Shown here: in pieces, positions 24,415-32,520 of the stretch
Position numbering within the stretch: position 1 is the first letter of the stretch
Layout of the letters: each line of letters starts with the position of its first letter
Origin: Nocardioides insulae DSM 17944
Lineage (GTDB): Bacteria > Actinomycetota > Actinomycetes > Propionibacteriales > Nocardioidaceae
Length of the DNA: 64,000 bases
Reading direction: 5' to 3'
Assembly: GCF_000422825.1 (NCBI RefSeq)
Contig: NZ_KE383928.1
Span: forward strand, 186,001 to 250,000
Program-made: the position numbers and the translations under genes
The notes under the pieces: generated by a model
What the model was told of the DNA's origin: nothing
What the model saw: only the letters and a program-made list of their open reading frames with translations
Database searches by the model: none

Positions 24415-24857
24415 CGACTGCCCTAGCGCCGTGGAGCGAGCCGGTCCTCGAGGAGTGGATCGACTACAACGGGCACCTCTCGGAGGCCTACTACGTGCTG
24501 GTCTTCGGGCACGCCACCGACGCCGTGATGGACCAGATCGGGCTCGGCCCGGCGTACCGCTCCGAGCACGATGCCTCGCTCTACACCGTGGAGGCGCACG
24601 TCCGTTACCTCGACGAGGTCTCGGCCGGCGCCGACCTGGAGGTGCGCTCGAGCCTGGTCGGCGCCACCGGCAAGCTGCTGCACATCTGGCACGAGCTGTG
24701 GGTCGACGGTCGGCTGCGCGCCACCGAGGAGGTGCTCGGTCTGCACGTCGCGGGCCGCCGCTCGGCGCCGTTCCCGCCCCAGGTCGCCGAGAGGATCGCC
24801 GCTCTGCGAGTCGAACCCGGCCCCGCGGTCGGCCGTTCGATCAACCTGCCCGGCTGA
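24411..24857 (+). CDS. cdhB: Betainyl-CoA thioesterase (hotdog fold)
   Basis: The 148-residue hotdog-fold thioesterase has the family start VLEEWIDYNGHLSEAYYVLVF (residues 12-32), where D-x-N-x-H is the active-site region. HVRYLDEVSAGADLEV follows near residues 64-79. In the carnitine pathway it hydrolyses betainyl-CoA to glycine betaine and CoA. It is the last gene of the operon and is followed by a strong hairpin. The assignment rests on family plus position; a general acyl-CoA thioesterase is the alternative. Confidence 0.85.
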   Translation: MTTALAPWSEPVLEEWIDYNGHLSEAYYVLVFGHATDAVMDQIGLGPAYRSEHDASLYTVEAHVRYLDEVSAGADLEVRSSLVGATGKLLHIWHELWVDGRLRATEEVLGLHVAGRRSAPFPPQVAERIAALRVEPGPAVGRSINLPG

Positions 24858-24873
24858 GGCTCCTTGCCGCCGT

Positions 24874-24921
24874 ACAGCTGCGCCGACTCACCCTGGCTCC
24901 CGGATGAGTCGGCGCAGCTGT
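24874..24921. terminator. Strong hairpin at the end of the carnitine operon
   Basis: A perfect 17-bp stem (24874-24890 with 24905-24921) with a 14-base loop starts 17 bases after the cdhB stop. There is no U-tract. It most likely ends the operon. Confidence 0.75.
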
Positions 24922-24983
24922 TCGTGCACCCGTCCCGCCCTCTCAGGGACTGAGTCGGAGCCGAGGTGGCGCCGCGGCGCTCG

Positions 24984-24989
24984 TAGGCT
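24984..24989 (+). promoter_or_regulatory. -10 element of a probable leaderless promoter (sirtuin gene)
   Basis: TAGGCT ends 7 bases before ATG 24997, so transcription should begin at or next to the start codon. No ribosome binding site is present, as expected for a leaderless message. Confidence 0.55.
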
Positions 24990-24996
24990 TGGCGGC

Positions 24997-25683
24997 ATGA
25001 AGGTGGTCGTGCTCACAGGTGCCGGGATCTCCGCGGAGAGCGGGGTCTCGACGTTCCGCGACAACGGCGGGCTCTGGGAGGACCACCGGATCGAGGACGT
25101 CGCCACGCCGGAGGGCTTCGAACGCGACCCCGAGACGGTGCAGCGCTTCTACGACGCCCGCCGGGCGGCGCTGGCCGACGTCGTCCCGAACCCCGCCCAC
25201 CATGCCCTCGCCGAGTTGGAGCTCGCCCTGGGCGACGGCCTCCTCGTGGTCACCCAGAACGTCGACGACCTGCACGAACGCGCCGGCTCGAAGCGGGTGA
25301 TCCACATGCACGGCGAGCTGCTGCAGGCGCTCTGCGCAGCATGCGAGACCAGGAGCCCCTGGGCCGGCGACCTGTTGGGCGGCCCGGCCTGCCCGGCGTG
25401 CGACGCCGCCGCGCTGCGCCCCGACGTGGTGTGGTTCGGCGAGATCCCCTACGAGATGGACCGCATCCAGAGCGCGCTCGCGGGGGCGGACCTGTTCGTC
25501 TCGATCGGCACCAGTGGCGCCGTCTACCCGGCGGCCGGGTTCGTCCAGCTCGCCCGGGCCTTCGGTGCCCGCACCCTCGAACTCAACCTCGAGCCCAGCG
25601 ACGGCAGTCATTTCTTCCACGAGGCGCGGCACGGCCGGGCAGGGGAGATCGTGCCGGGCTGGGTGGCCGACCTCGTCGGCTGA
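24997..25683 (+). CDS. cobB: NAD-dependent protein deacylase, SIR2 family (class III, CobB-like)
   Basis: The 228-residue sirtuin removes acyl groups from lysines using NAD+. It shows GAGISAESGVSTFR (residues 8-21), TQNVDDLH and the catalytic His in HMHGELL. A zinc site has two C-x2-C pairs (CAACETR and CPACDAA), and the late block is SIGTSGAVYPAAGF. FYDARR near residue 50 contains the Tyr-x-x-Arg pair that lets class III sirtuins accept succinyl and other acidic acyl groups. It stands alone, with a leaderless-type promoter. Confidence 0.92.
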   Translation: MKVVVLTGAGISAESGVSTFRDNGGLWEDHRIEDVATPEGFERDPETVQRFYDARRAALADVVPNPAHHALAELELALGDGLLVVTQNVDDLHERAGSKRVIHMHGELLQALCAACETRSPWAGDLLGGPACPACDAAALRPDVVWFGEIPYEMDRIQSALAGADLFVSIGTSGAVYPAAGFVQLARAFGARTLELNLEPSDGSHFFHEARHGRAGEIVPGWVADLVG

Positions 25684-25755
25684 CCCGCGTCCTCGGGGAG
25701 GCTGCTGCTGCGAGGAGGGCGCGGTCCCGGTCGGAGTGTGAGGAGAGGCGTTTAC

Positions 25756-25767
25756 AACGGCGCCGTT
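25756..25767. promoter_or_regulatory. Perfect 12-bp palindrome upstream of the secreted Cys-rich protein
   Basis: AACGGCGCCGTT lies 46 bp before GTG 25814. A short hairpin (CGACAC with GTGTCG, 25771-25788) follows it. It may be an operator; no matching site was seen elsewhere in the window. Confidence 0.35.
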
Positions 25768-25813
25768 CTCCGACACTCTCGTGTGTCGAGCGTCACATCA
25801 CCGGGAGGTCGTC

Positions 25814-27946
25814 GTGAGGGTTCGGTGCGGACTGGCAGTGGGGGTTGCGGTGATGACCGCCCTCGGCGTGACGGCGGGGCCGGCGGAGGCGTCGAGAGGG
25901 CATCGGGACGTCTCCCTGACCAGCGTGTCCAACCCACGCCCCCAGCTGGTCAGCGGTGGCGACGTGCTGGTGCGGGCCTCCCTCGGAGGACGCGATCTCG
26001 ACGACGTCACGATCAGGCTCGGACGCGATGACGTCACCGACGACTTCGTGCCCCAGGACGACGGCAGCGCGCTCGGACTGGTCACGGGCCTGGAGGAGGG
26101 GCACAACCGGCTCGAACTGAAGGCCCGCGGGGCCGGTGACTCATTGTGGATCGACAACCACCCCAGCGCGGGGCCGGTGCTCTCGGGAGCACGTCAGCTC
26201 CCGTTCGCATGTGAGACCCAGGCGTTCGGGCTGCCTGCGGCCGAGTCGCCCACCTGCATGCTGGACGGCCCTCAGGTGACCTACCGCTACCGCACCACCG
26301 CCGGCCAGTTCCGGGCCCTCGCCGATCCCGCGCAGGTGCCGGCGGACGCCGCGACCGTGACCGTCGCGGGCGAGACGCTGCCCTACGTCGTACGCCTCGA
26401 GCAGGGCACCATCGACCGGGCGGTCTACCAGGTCGCCGGTCTGTACGCCGGCCAGGACCCCTCGCCCACCGGCCCGGAGCGGGGCTGGAACCAGCGGCTC
26501 GCCTACACCTTCGGTGGCGGCTGCAACTCCGGCTACCACCAGGGGGCCGGCACCGGCGGCGTGCTCGATGACCGATTCCTCTCCCGCGGCTTCGTGGTGG
26601 CCTCCTCCAGCCTCAACGTGCTCGACAACAACTGCTCCACGGTCATCTCCGCCGAGGCCGCGATGATGGTCAAGGAACACGTGGTCGAGACCTATGGGGA
26701 GCCCCTGTTCACGACCGGCTGGGGCGGATCCGGCGGGGCGATCCAGCAGTACTCCATCGCCGACGCCTATCCCGGGATCCTCGACGGCATCATTCCGGGC
26801 GTCTCCTACCCCGACCCGTTCACCACCGGCGGTCCGGTGACCGACTGCCGCCTGCTCAACCACTTCTTCGACGGCTCCGGCAGCGACTTCACCGAGGCGC
26901 AGCGCACCGCCGTGGCCGGCTACCCGACGTACTCCACCTGCCGCTCGTGGGAGCTCACCTTCGCCAGTCGCGCGACCGCGACCGACAGTTGCCACGCCTC
27001 GGTGCCGGTGGCGGAGCGCTGGGACGAGCAGACCAACCCCGACGGGATCATCTGCAACTCCGCGGTCCAGTCGGTCAACCAGCTCGGCCGGGACCCGAGG
27101 ACCGGCTTCCCGCGCTCGCTGCTGGACAACACCGGGGTGCAGTACGGCCTCGCGGCCTTCCGCGACGGGGTGATCACCGCCGAGCAGTTCGTGCGGCTCA
27201 ACGAGCAGATCGGCGGGCTCGACTTCGCCGGCCGGCTGGTGCCGGAGCGGTCCGCGGCCGACCGGCTCGCCCTGCACCGCGCGTACGCCGACGGACTGGT
27301 CAGCCACGGCTCCCAGGGCCTCGCCGAGACGGCGATCATCGACCACCGGCAGGATCTCGACCTCGCCGGCGTCGGCGCCGACATCCACACCACCGAGTGG
27401 TCCTACGTCACCCGTGCCCGGTTGGAGGAACGCAACGGCACCTCGGCCAACCAGGTGATCATCGAGTCCCTGCCGATCCCGCAGCATGCCGTGCTCGCCG
27501 ACGCCTACGTGATCGATCAGATGGACGCCTGGCTCACCGCCCTGGCGGCAGACGACTCGCGGGCGCCGCTGGCCCGTCGGGTGATCGACAACCGCCCTGG
27601 CACCCTGTCCGACGGCTGCTACCTCGGCCAGGAACTGGTCCATGCCGAGCTGACCTATCCGGCCAGCGGACCGTGCGCGGCGACCTACCCCGTCGGTGCC
27701 AACCCCCGCCTGGTCGCGGGCCAGTCGCTCCCCATGACCCAACTCGCCTGCCACACCACCGCGATCCGGGCCCGCGACTACCCGGGGCTCAGCGATGACC
27801 AGGTGAGCCGGCTGCGGGCGGCCTTCCCGCGCGGCGTCTGCGACTACGACCGTCGCGGCGTGGGGGAGCGGGCGCCGATCGCCCCGTGGCTCAGCTACGG
27901 CAGCGATCCCGACCGGGTGTTCGGCCCCTGGCCTGTCCGCGGCTGA
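25814..27946 (+). CDS. Secreted Cys-rich protein of the DUF6351 type, alpha/beta-hydrolase-like
   Basis: From GTG 25814 (GGGAGG 5 bases upstream) the protein has 710 residues. A Sec signal peptide ends near residue 24 (CGLAVGVAVMTALGV...AEAS). The mature part has well over ten Cys, such as those in GGGCNSGYH, DNNCSTV, DCRLL and DGCYLG, so it is probably disulfide-bonded outside the cell. GWGGSGGAIQQ resembles the G-x-S-x-G elbow of an alpha/beta-hydrolase, and IIPGVSYPDPF follows. I recall such proteins as DUF6351; no reaction is established that I know of. A secreted esterase or depolymerase is a guess. It appears monocistronic. Confidence 0.7.
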   Translation: MRVRCGLAVGVAVMTALGVTAGPAEASRGHRDVSLTSVSNPRPQLVSGGDVLVRASLGGRDLDDVTIRLGRDDVTDDFVPQDDGSALGLVTGLEEGHNRLELKARGAGDSLWIDNHPSAGPVLSGARQLPFACETQAFGLPAAESPTCMLDGPQVTYRYRTTAGQFRALADPAQVPADAATVTVAGETLPYVVRLEQGTIDRAVYQVAGLYAGQDPSPTGPERGWNQRLAYTFGGGCNSGYHQGAGTGGVLDDRFLSRGFVVASSSLNVLDNNCSTVISAEAAMMVKEHVVETYGEPLFTTGWGGSGGAIQQYSIADAYPGILDGIIPGVSYPDPFTTGGPVTDCRLLNHFFDGSGSDFTEAQRTAVAGYPTYSTCRSWELTFASRATATDSCHASVPVAERWDEQTNPDGIICNSAVQSVNQLGRDPRTGFPRSLLDNTGVQYGLAAFRDGVITAEQFVRLNEQIGGLDFAGRLVPERSAADRLALHRAYADGLVSHGSQGLAETAIIDHRQDLDLAGVGADIHTTEWSYVTRARLEERNGTSANQVIIESLPIPQHAVLADAYVIDQMDAWLTALAADDSRAPLARRVIDNRPGTLSDGCYLGQELVHAELTYPASGPCAATYPVGANPRLVAGQSLPMTQLACHTTAIRARDYPGLSDDQVSRLRAAFPRGVCDYDRRGVGERAPIAPWLSYGSDPDRVFGPWPVRG

Positions 27947-27956
27947 CCCTTTGGCC

Positions 27957-28132
27957 GGTTGAGTGGGTCCTCCCGGAGGGTTGAGTGGGTCCTCCCGGAG
28001 GGTTGAGTGGGTCCTCCCGGAGGGTTGAGTGGGTCCTCCCGGAGGGTTGAGTGGGGCCTCCCGGACGGTTGAGTGGGGCCTCCCGGAGGGTTGAGTGGGT
28101 CCTCCCGGACCGTTGAGTGGGGCGTCCCGGAG
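27957..28132 (+). repeat. Tandem array of eight 22-bp units
   Basis: Eight contiguous 22-bp units start GGTTGAGTGGG and end CCGGAG or a variant. Units 1-4 are identical. Units 5-8 differ by one to four bases, mostly at the GGGTCC/GGGGCC position and the last base. There is no spacer between units. It lies between the secreted protein gene and the MFS gene. Confidence 0.95.
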
Positions 28133-28151
28133 GAGCGATTCAACAGTCCGC

Positions 28152-28167
28152 GAGGACCCACTCAACC
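28152..28167 (-). repeat. Inverted copy of the 22-bp repeat core
   Basis: GAGGACCCACTCAACC is the exact reverse complement of the first 16 bases of the array unit. It can pair with units 1-4 and with unit 7 in a transcript, forming alternative hairpins of very different loop size just before the MFS gene. Confidence 0.85.
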
Positions 28168-28201
28168 CTGAGGCGGGGCGGGCGACGGGCCGGCGATGCC
28201 C

Positions 28202-28207
28202 TAGCGT
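28202..28207 (+). promoter_or_regulatory. -10 element of a probable leaderless promoter (MFS gene)
   Basis: TAGCGT ends 6 bases before GTG 28214. If this is right, the repeat array and its inverted copy lie upstream of the transcription start rather than in the message. Confidence 0.55.
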
Positions 28208-28213
28208 GCAGGG

Positions 28214-29710
28214 GTGTCCGATCCGCAGCCGACCATCACCCGGAAGAGCGTCGGGCTGAGGAGTGAGCGGGGACCGGTCCTGCTCTCCTGCATGCTCTCC
28301 ACCGGGCTGGTGGCGATCGACTCGACCATCCTGGCCACGGCCGTGCCGAGCATCGTGGCGGATCTGGGCGGGTTCACCCAGTTCCCGTGGCTCTTCTCGA
28401 TCTACCTGCTCGCCCAGGCGGTGACCGTGCCGATCTACGGCAAGCTCGCCGACGTGATCGGGCGCAAGCCGGTGATGCTCGCCGGGGTGACGCTGTTCGT
28501 GATCGGCTCGCTGTTGTGCGGGCTGGCCTGGTCGATGTGGTCGCTGATCCTGTTCCGGGCCGTGCAGGGCCTCGGCGCGGGTGCGGTGCAGCCGATGAGC
28601 ATGACCATCGTCGGCGACATCTACACCCTCCAGGAACGTGCCAAGGTGCAGGGCTACATGGCCTCGGTGTGGGCGCTCTCCGCGGTCATCGGCCCCACCC
28701 TGGGCGGGGTGTTCTCGGAGTTCGCCTCGTGGCGGTGGATCTTCTTCGTCAACCTGCCCCTGGGGCTGGCCGCGCTGTGGATGCTGAAGCGCCACTTCAA
28801 GGAGCGCGTGGTTCGCCGACGTACGTCGATCGACTGGGCAGGAGCGGGTCTGCTCAGCGTCGGCGGGGTCACCCTGTTGCTCGCGCTGCTGGAGGGCGGA
28901 CAGCGCTGGGCGTGGGGGTCGGCCGCCTCGCTGGGCCTGTTCGCCGTCGCGCTGGTCTGCCTCGCCGGTTTCGTGTACGCCGAGACCCGGGCGGCCGATC
29001 CGGTGCTGCCGCTGTGGGTCTTCGGCCGGCGTACCCTCAACGCCGGCAACCTGGGCAGCCTGGTGGCCGGCTGCATGATGATGGGCCTGGCGTCCTACGT
29101 GCCGCTGTTCGGGGAGAAGGTGCTCGGGCACGGGGCCGTGGTCTCCGGCCTCACCCTGGCGGCGATGTCGCTGGGCTGGCCGCTGGCAGCCTCACAGTCG
29201 GGACGGCTCTACCTCGGGCTCGGGTTCAGGTTCACCTGCGGGCTGGGCGCGGTGCTGGCCGTCCTCGGTGCCTCCGGGCTCGTGCTGGTCGACGCCGGGA
29301 CGCCGATCGTGCTCCTGGCGCTGCCATGCTTCGTGATCGGGCTCGGATTCGGACTGGTGGTCAGCCCCGGCGTGATCGCGGCCCAGTCGAGCGTCGGGTG
29401 GGAGCACCGCGGCGTCGCGACGGGAGCGAACATGTTCGCCCGCTCGGTCGGGTCCGCGGTCGGGGTCGCGTTCTTCGGTGCGGTCGCGAACGCCGTCCTC
29501 GCCGGTCGACTGGTCGGTGAAGTGCCCGAGATCGAGACCCTGAGCGCCGAGGTGATCGAGCCCGCGATCCATGCCGTGTTCGTGCTCGCCGCCGCCGTCT
29601 CGGTGCTGTTGCTGGTTGCCGCCGCGCTGATGCCGGGCCGGATCACTGAGTCGGCTGAGCCAGCTGAGTCGGCTGAGTCCGCTGGGCCCGCTGCGCCGAG
29701 TCAGCCGTAG
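28214..29710 (+). CDS. MFS drug exporter, DHA2 (EmrB/QacA-like) family
   Basis: The 498-residue membrane protein has about 14 hydrophobic segments, the number typical of DHA2 exporters. Motif C-like features appear near the start (MLSTGLVAIDSTILATAVPS). Motif A is YGKLADVIGRKPVMLAG near residues 75-91, and LFRAVQGLGAGAVQP follows. It should export hydrophobic or cationic compounds by proton antiport. The C-terminus is a low-complexity Glu-Ser-Ala-Pro tail encoded by direct repeats. An imperfect hairpin (29670-29707) over the 3' end may serve as terminator against the convergent lacI-type gene. Confidence 0.88.
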   Translation: MSDPQPTITRKSVGLRSERGPVLLSCMLSTGLVAIDSTILATAVPSIVADLGGFTQFPWLFSIYLLAQAVTVPIYGKLADVIGRKPVMLAGVTLFVIGSLLCGLAWSMWSLILFRAVQGLGAGAVQPMSMTIVGDIYTLQERAKVQGYMASVWALSAVIGPTLGGVFSEFASWRWIFFVNLPLGLAALWMLKRHFKERVVRRRTSIDWAGAGLLSVGGVTLLLALLEGGQRWAWGSAASLGLFAVALVCLAGFVYAETRAADPVLPLWVFGRRTLNAGNLGSLVAGCMMMGLASYVPLFGEKVLGHGAVVSGLTLAAMSLGWPLAASQSGRLYLGLGFRFTCGLGAVLAVLGASGLVLVDAGTPIVLLALPCFVIGLGFGLVVSPGVIAAQSSVGWEHRGVATGANMFARSVGSAVGVAFFGAVANAVLAGRLVGEVPEIETLSAEVIEPAIHAVFVLAAAVSVLLLVAAALMPGRITESAEPAESAESAGPAAPSQP

Positions 29711-29768
29711 TCCATGCCCGGCGGCCGGCTGGAGACACCGCCTGACCGGGGCGCCTGCCGCGACGTGC

Positions 29769-30788
29769 TCAGCGCACGGTGGAGCGGCGTACGACGAGCT
29801 CGGGCTCGAGGACGACGTGCCGGACCGGGGCGGAGGGGTCGGCGATGACGTCGCGGAGCATCTGCGCGGCTTGCCGGCCGAGCTCGTCGCGGGGCTGCCG
29901 GATCGAGGAGAGCGGGATCGCGGCGGAGGCGGCGAACTCGATGTCGTCGTAGCCGATGAGGGCGATGTCGTCGGGGACCGAGACGTGCGCGAGGGTCAGC
30001 GCCTGCAGGACGCCGAGGGCGACCAGGTCGTTGGCCGCGAAGATGGCGTCGGGGCGCTCTGCTGCGGGAAGCGCGAGCAGTCGATCGGTGGCTCTGCGGC
30101 CGGCCCGGGCATCCATGGTGTCGGTCTCGATGAAGCGCAGGGTCGCGCCCGGGTGCTCCTCGACGGCCGACCTGGCCGAGACGTGCCGGTCGCGGACCTG
30201 GGCCAGCGCGGCCGGACCACCGACGAAGGCGAGGCGGCGGCGGCCGGTCTCGAGCAGGTGCTCGGCGGCGAGCCGGCCTCCGCGACGGTCGTCGACCGAG
30301 ACCGAGGAGAACTCGCGGGCTCCGGCCTTGCGGTCGACCAGCACGATGGCGGTGCCCCGGTCGCGGAGCTGGCGCAGCCGCGGCAGCACGCGGCCCACCG
30401 GGGTGATCAGGATGCCGCCGATCCGCTGCTCCTCGAAGAGATCGAGGTAGGTCGCCTCGCGAGCCGGATCCTGGCTGGAGTCGGCGAGGATGAGCGGCTG
30501 CCGCTGGGCGGCGAACTCGGTCTCCACGCTGTGCGCGACATCGGTGAAGAACGGGTTGGCGACGTCGAGCACGATCATCGCGATGGCGCGGTTGTGCCCG
30601 GCGCGCAACTGCCGGGCGGCGTCGTTGCGGACGAAACCGAGCTCGTCGATGACGGCGAGGATGCGGTCCCGGGTCGCGGCGGAGACCTTCTCGGGGTGGT
30701 TGAGCACGTTCGACACGGTGCCGAGCGAGACCCCCGCGGCGGCCGCGACGTCCTTGACCGAGACGCGGCGGGCGGCTGTCGTGCTCAT
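29769..30788 (-). CDS. rhaR: LacI-family repressor of rhamnose genes
   Basis: The 339-residue regulator has the LacI helix-turn-helix VSVKDVAAAAGVSLGTVSNVLN at residues 9-30, split here as VSVKDVAAAAG and VSLGTVSNVLN. The hinge follows (NDAARQLRAG), then a periplasmic-binding-like effector domain with ILVDRKAG-type and IGYDDIEFA blocks. A strong ribosome binding site (AAGGAG) precedes ATG 30788. It is divergent from the rhamnose importer operon, and two TTGAAA-NN-TTTCAA palindromes lie between them, so it should repress both itself and the operon until rhamnose or a derivative binds. The symbol is by role. Confidence 0.85.
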   Translation of the reverse strand: MSTTAARRVSVKDVAAAAGVSLGTVSNVLNHPEKVSAATRDRILAVIDELGFVRNDAARQLRAGHNRAIAMIVLDVANPFFTDVAHSVETEFAAQRQPLILADSSQDPAREATYLDLFEEQRIGGILITPVGRVLPRLRQLRDRGTAIVLVDRKAGAREFSSVSVDDRRGGRLAAEHLLETGRRRLAFVGGPAALAQVRDRHVSARSAVEEHPGATLRFIETDTMDARAGRRATDRLLALPAAERPDAIFAANDLVALGVLQALTLAHVSVPDDIALIGYDDIEFAASAAIPLSSIRQPRDELGRQAAQMLRDVIADPSAPVRHVVLEPELVVRRSTVR

Positions 30789-30853
30789 GGGACTCCTTGG
30801 GGTCGCGGGATGGCGCTCAGATTAGTACGAGTCGTCCGGCTCACAGCGGGACG

Positions 30854-30867
30854 TTGAAATGTTTCAA
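30854..30867. promoter_or_regulatory. LacI-type operator 1 (repressor side)
   Basis: TTGAAATGTTTCAA is a perfect 6+2+6 palindrome, 66 bp upstream of the repressor start and 18 bp upstream of the -35 box of the importer operon. It could control both directions. Confidence 0.75.
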
Positions 30868-30884
30868 GAATCTTTCAGGAACCG

Positions 30885-30913
30885 TTGACGATGTGACCGC
30901 CCTCACCTAAGGT
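30885..30913 (+). promoter_or_regulatory. Promoter of the rha operon
   Basis: TTGACG (30885-30890), a 17-base spacer and TAAGGT (30908-30913) form a good sigma70-type promoter. The start of transcription would be near 30920, next to operator 2. Confidence 0.7.
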
Positions 30914-30921
30914 GACGACGA

Positions 30922-30939
30922 GGTTGAAACCTTTCAACC
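30922..30939. promoter_or_regulatory. LacI-type operator 2 (importer side)
   Basis: GGTTGAAACCTTTCAACC is an 18-bp palindrome with the same TTGAAA-NN-TTTCAA core as operator 1. It sits at the predicted transcription start, a classic repression site. Confidence 0.8.
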
Positions 30940-30963
30940 GTTCAGTCCGATCAGGAGGAATCG

Positions 30964-32520
30964 ATGAGCGCCGACAGCGGGACCGCACCGGTCCTCGAGT
31001 TGCGCGACGTCACCAAGAACTTCGGTCCCGTCGCCGCGCTGCGCTCGGGCCGGCTCGAGGTGGAGGCGGGCTCGATCCACGCCTTCCTGGGCGAGAACGG
31101 TGCAGGCAAGTCCACCCTGGTCAAGGTGGTCGCGGGCGTGCACCGACGTGACAGCGGCGTGTTCCGCTTCCAGGGAAACGACGTCGACTTCAGCTCCACC
31201 GCCGAGTCCAAGGACGCCGGCATCGCGGTGATCTATCAGGAGCCCACGCTCTTCCCGCACCTCTCGGTGATGGAGAACATCTTCATGGGCCGGCAGCCGA
31301 CCAAGTCCGGTCGCCGGATCGACTACGCACGGATGTACGCCGAGGCGCAGGCCCTCTTCACCCGGCTGGGCGTCGCGATCGACCCCCGTCGTACCGCGGA
31401 CGGTCTCTCCATCGCCGATCAGCAGGTCATCGAGATCGCCAAGGCGATGTCCCTGGACGCCACCCTGCTGGTCATGGACGAGCCGACCGCCGCGTTGAGC
31501 GGTGTCGAGGTCGAGCGACTGTTCACGATCGCCCGTGCCCTGCGCGACGAGGGCCGTGCGCTGGTCTTCATCTCCCACCGCATCGACGAGGTCTTCGACC
31601 TGTGCGACACGGTCACCGTGATGCGTGACGGTGAGTACGTCGACACCCGGCAGATCGCCGAGGTCACTCCCGACCAGGTGGTTGCGCTGATGGTCGGCCG
31701 GGAGGTCTCCGACCTCTTCCCGAAGACCGAGACGGAGGCGGGGGACGTCGTCCTCGAGGTCGAGGGCCTCTCCTCGCTCGGCACGTTCCACGACGTCAGC
31801 TTCTCGGTCCGCGCCGGCGAGATCGTCGGCCTGGCCGGCCTGGTCGGCGCCGGGCGCAGCGAGATCGCGCGCGCAGTCTTCGGTATCGACGGGTACGACG
31901 CCGGCTCGGTACGCCTGTCCGGCAAGCGCATCCCGCCGCGGCGTCCGACCGCTTCGATCCGGGCCGGGATGGCGCTGGTGCCCGAGGACCGTCGGCAGCA
32001 GGGCCTGGTCATCGACCAGTCGGTCGCGCGCAACATCGCCGCGCTGATCCGCACCCGGCTCACCCGGCTCGGGCTGATCACCTCGCGGGCGGAGAACAAG
32101 GCGGTCGCGCCCTGGGCAGCCAAGCTCGAGGTCAAGACCAATGCGCTGGACATGGACGCCAGCACGATGAGCGGTGGCAACCAGCAGAAGGTCGCGATCG
32201 CGAAGTGGCTCTCCACCGAGCCGCGCCTGCTCATCATCGACGAGCCCACCCGCGGCATCGACGTCGGCACCAAGAGCGAGGTGCACCGACTGCTCTCCGA
32301 CCTGGCCGCCCAGGGGATGGCAGTGCTGATGATCTCCTCCGAACTGCCCGAGGTGCTCGGCATGGCCGACCGGGTGGTCGTCGTCTGCGAGGGGCGGGTC
32401 ACCGCCGAGTTCGACAGGTCCGAGGCCACCCCCGAGACCGTGATGCACGCCGCCACCCACGTGGGCGGCCACGAGGCCGGCGCCACCCTCGCTGAGGGCG
32501 TCGAGGAGGTCACCGCATGA
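30964..32520 (+). CDS. rhaT: Rhamnose ABC importer, double-domain ATPase
   Basis: The 518-residue sugar-type ATPase has two ABC domains. Domain 1 has Walker A GENGAGKST near residue 43 and Walker B LLVMDEPTAAL; its signature is the degenerate LSIADQQ. Domain 2 has a degenerate Walker A (GLVGAGRSE), the signature MSGGNQQK and LLIIDEPTRGID. This asymmetry is normal for RbsA/RhaT proteins. ATG 30964 follows AGGAGG. It is the first gene of the operon, whose order T-P-Q-S-U-I-D-B resembles known rhamnose loci of Rhizobium. Confidence 0.9.
   Translation: MSADSGTAPVLELRDVTKNFGPVAALRSGRLEVEAGSIHAFLGENGAGKSTLVKVVAGVHRRDSGVFRFQGNDVDFSSTAESKDAGIAVIYQEPTLFPHLSVMENIFMGRQPTKSGRRIDYARMYAEAQALFTRLGVAIDPRRTADGLSIADQQVIEIAKAMSLDATLLVMDEPTAALSGVEVERLFTIARALRDEGRALVFISHRIDEVFDLCDTVTVMRDGEYVDTRQIAEVTPDQVVALMVGREVSDLFPKTETEAGDVVLEVEGLSSLGTFHDVSFSVRAGEIVGLAGLVGAGRSEIARAVFGIDGYDAGSVRLSGKRIPPRRPTASIRAGMALVPEDRRQQGLVIDQSVARNIAALIRTRLTRLGLITSRAENKAVAPWAAKLEVKTNALDMDASTMSGGNQQKVAIAKWLSTEPRLLIIDEPTRGIDVGTKSEVHRLLSDLAAQGMAVLMISSELPEVLGMADRVVVVCEGRVTAEFDRSEATPETVMHAATHVGGHEAGATLAEGVEEVTA

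Noticed and set aside
27957..28132. CRISPR array
   Set aside because: The 22-bp units are directly contiguous with no spacers, and there are no cas genes.
26141..29131. A 996-codon antisense frame across the DUF6351-like gene, the repeats and the MFS gene
   Set aside because: It runs through two real genes and a tandem repeat array, and translates the repeat as a meaningless Pro/Gly/Thr pattern.
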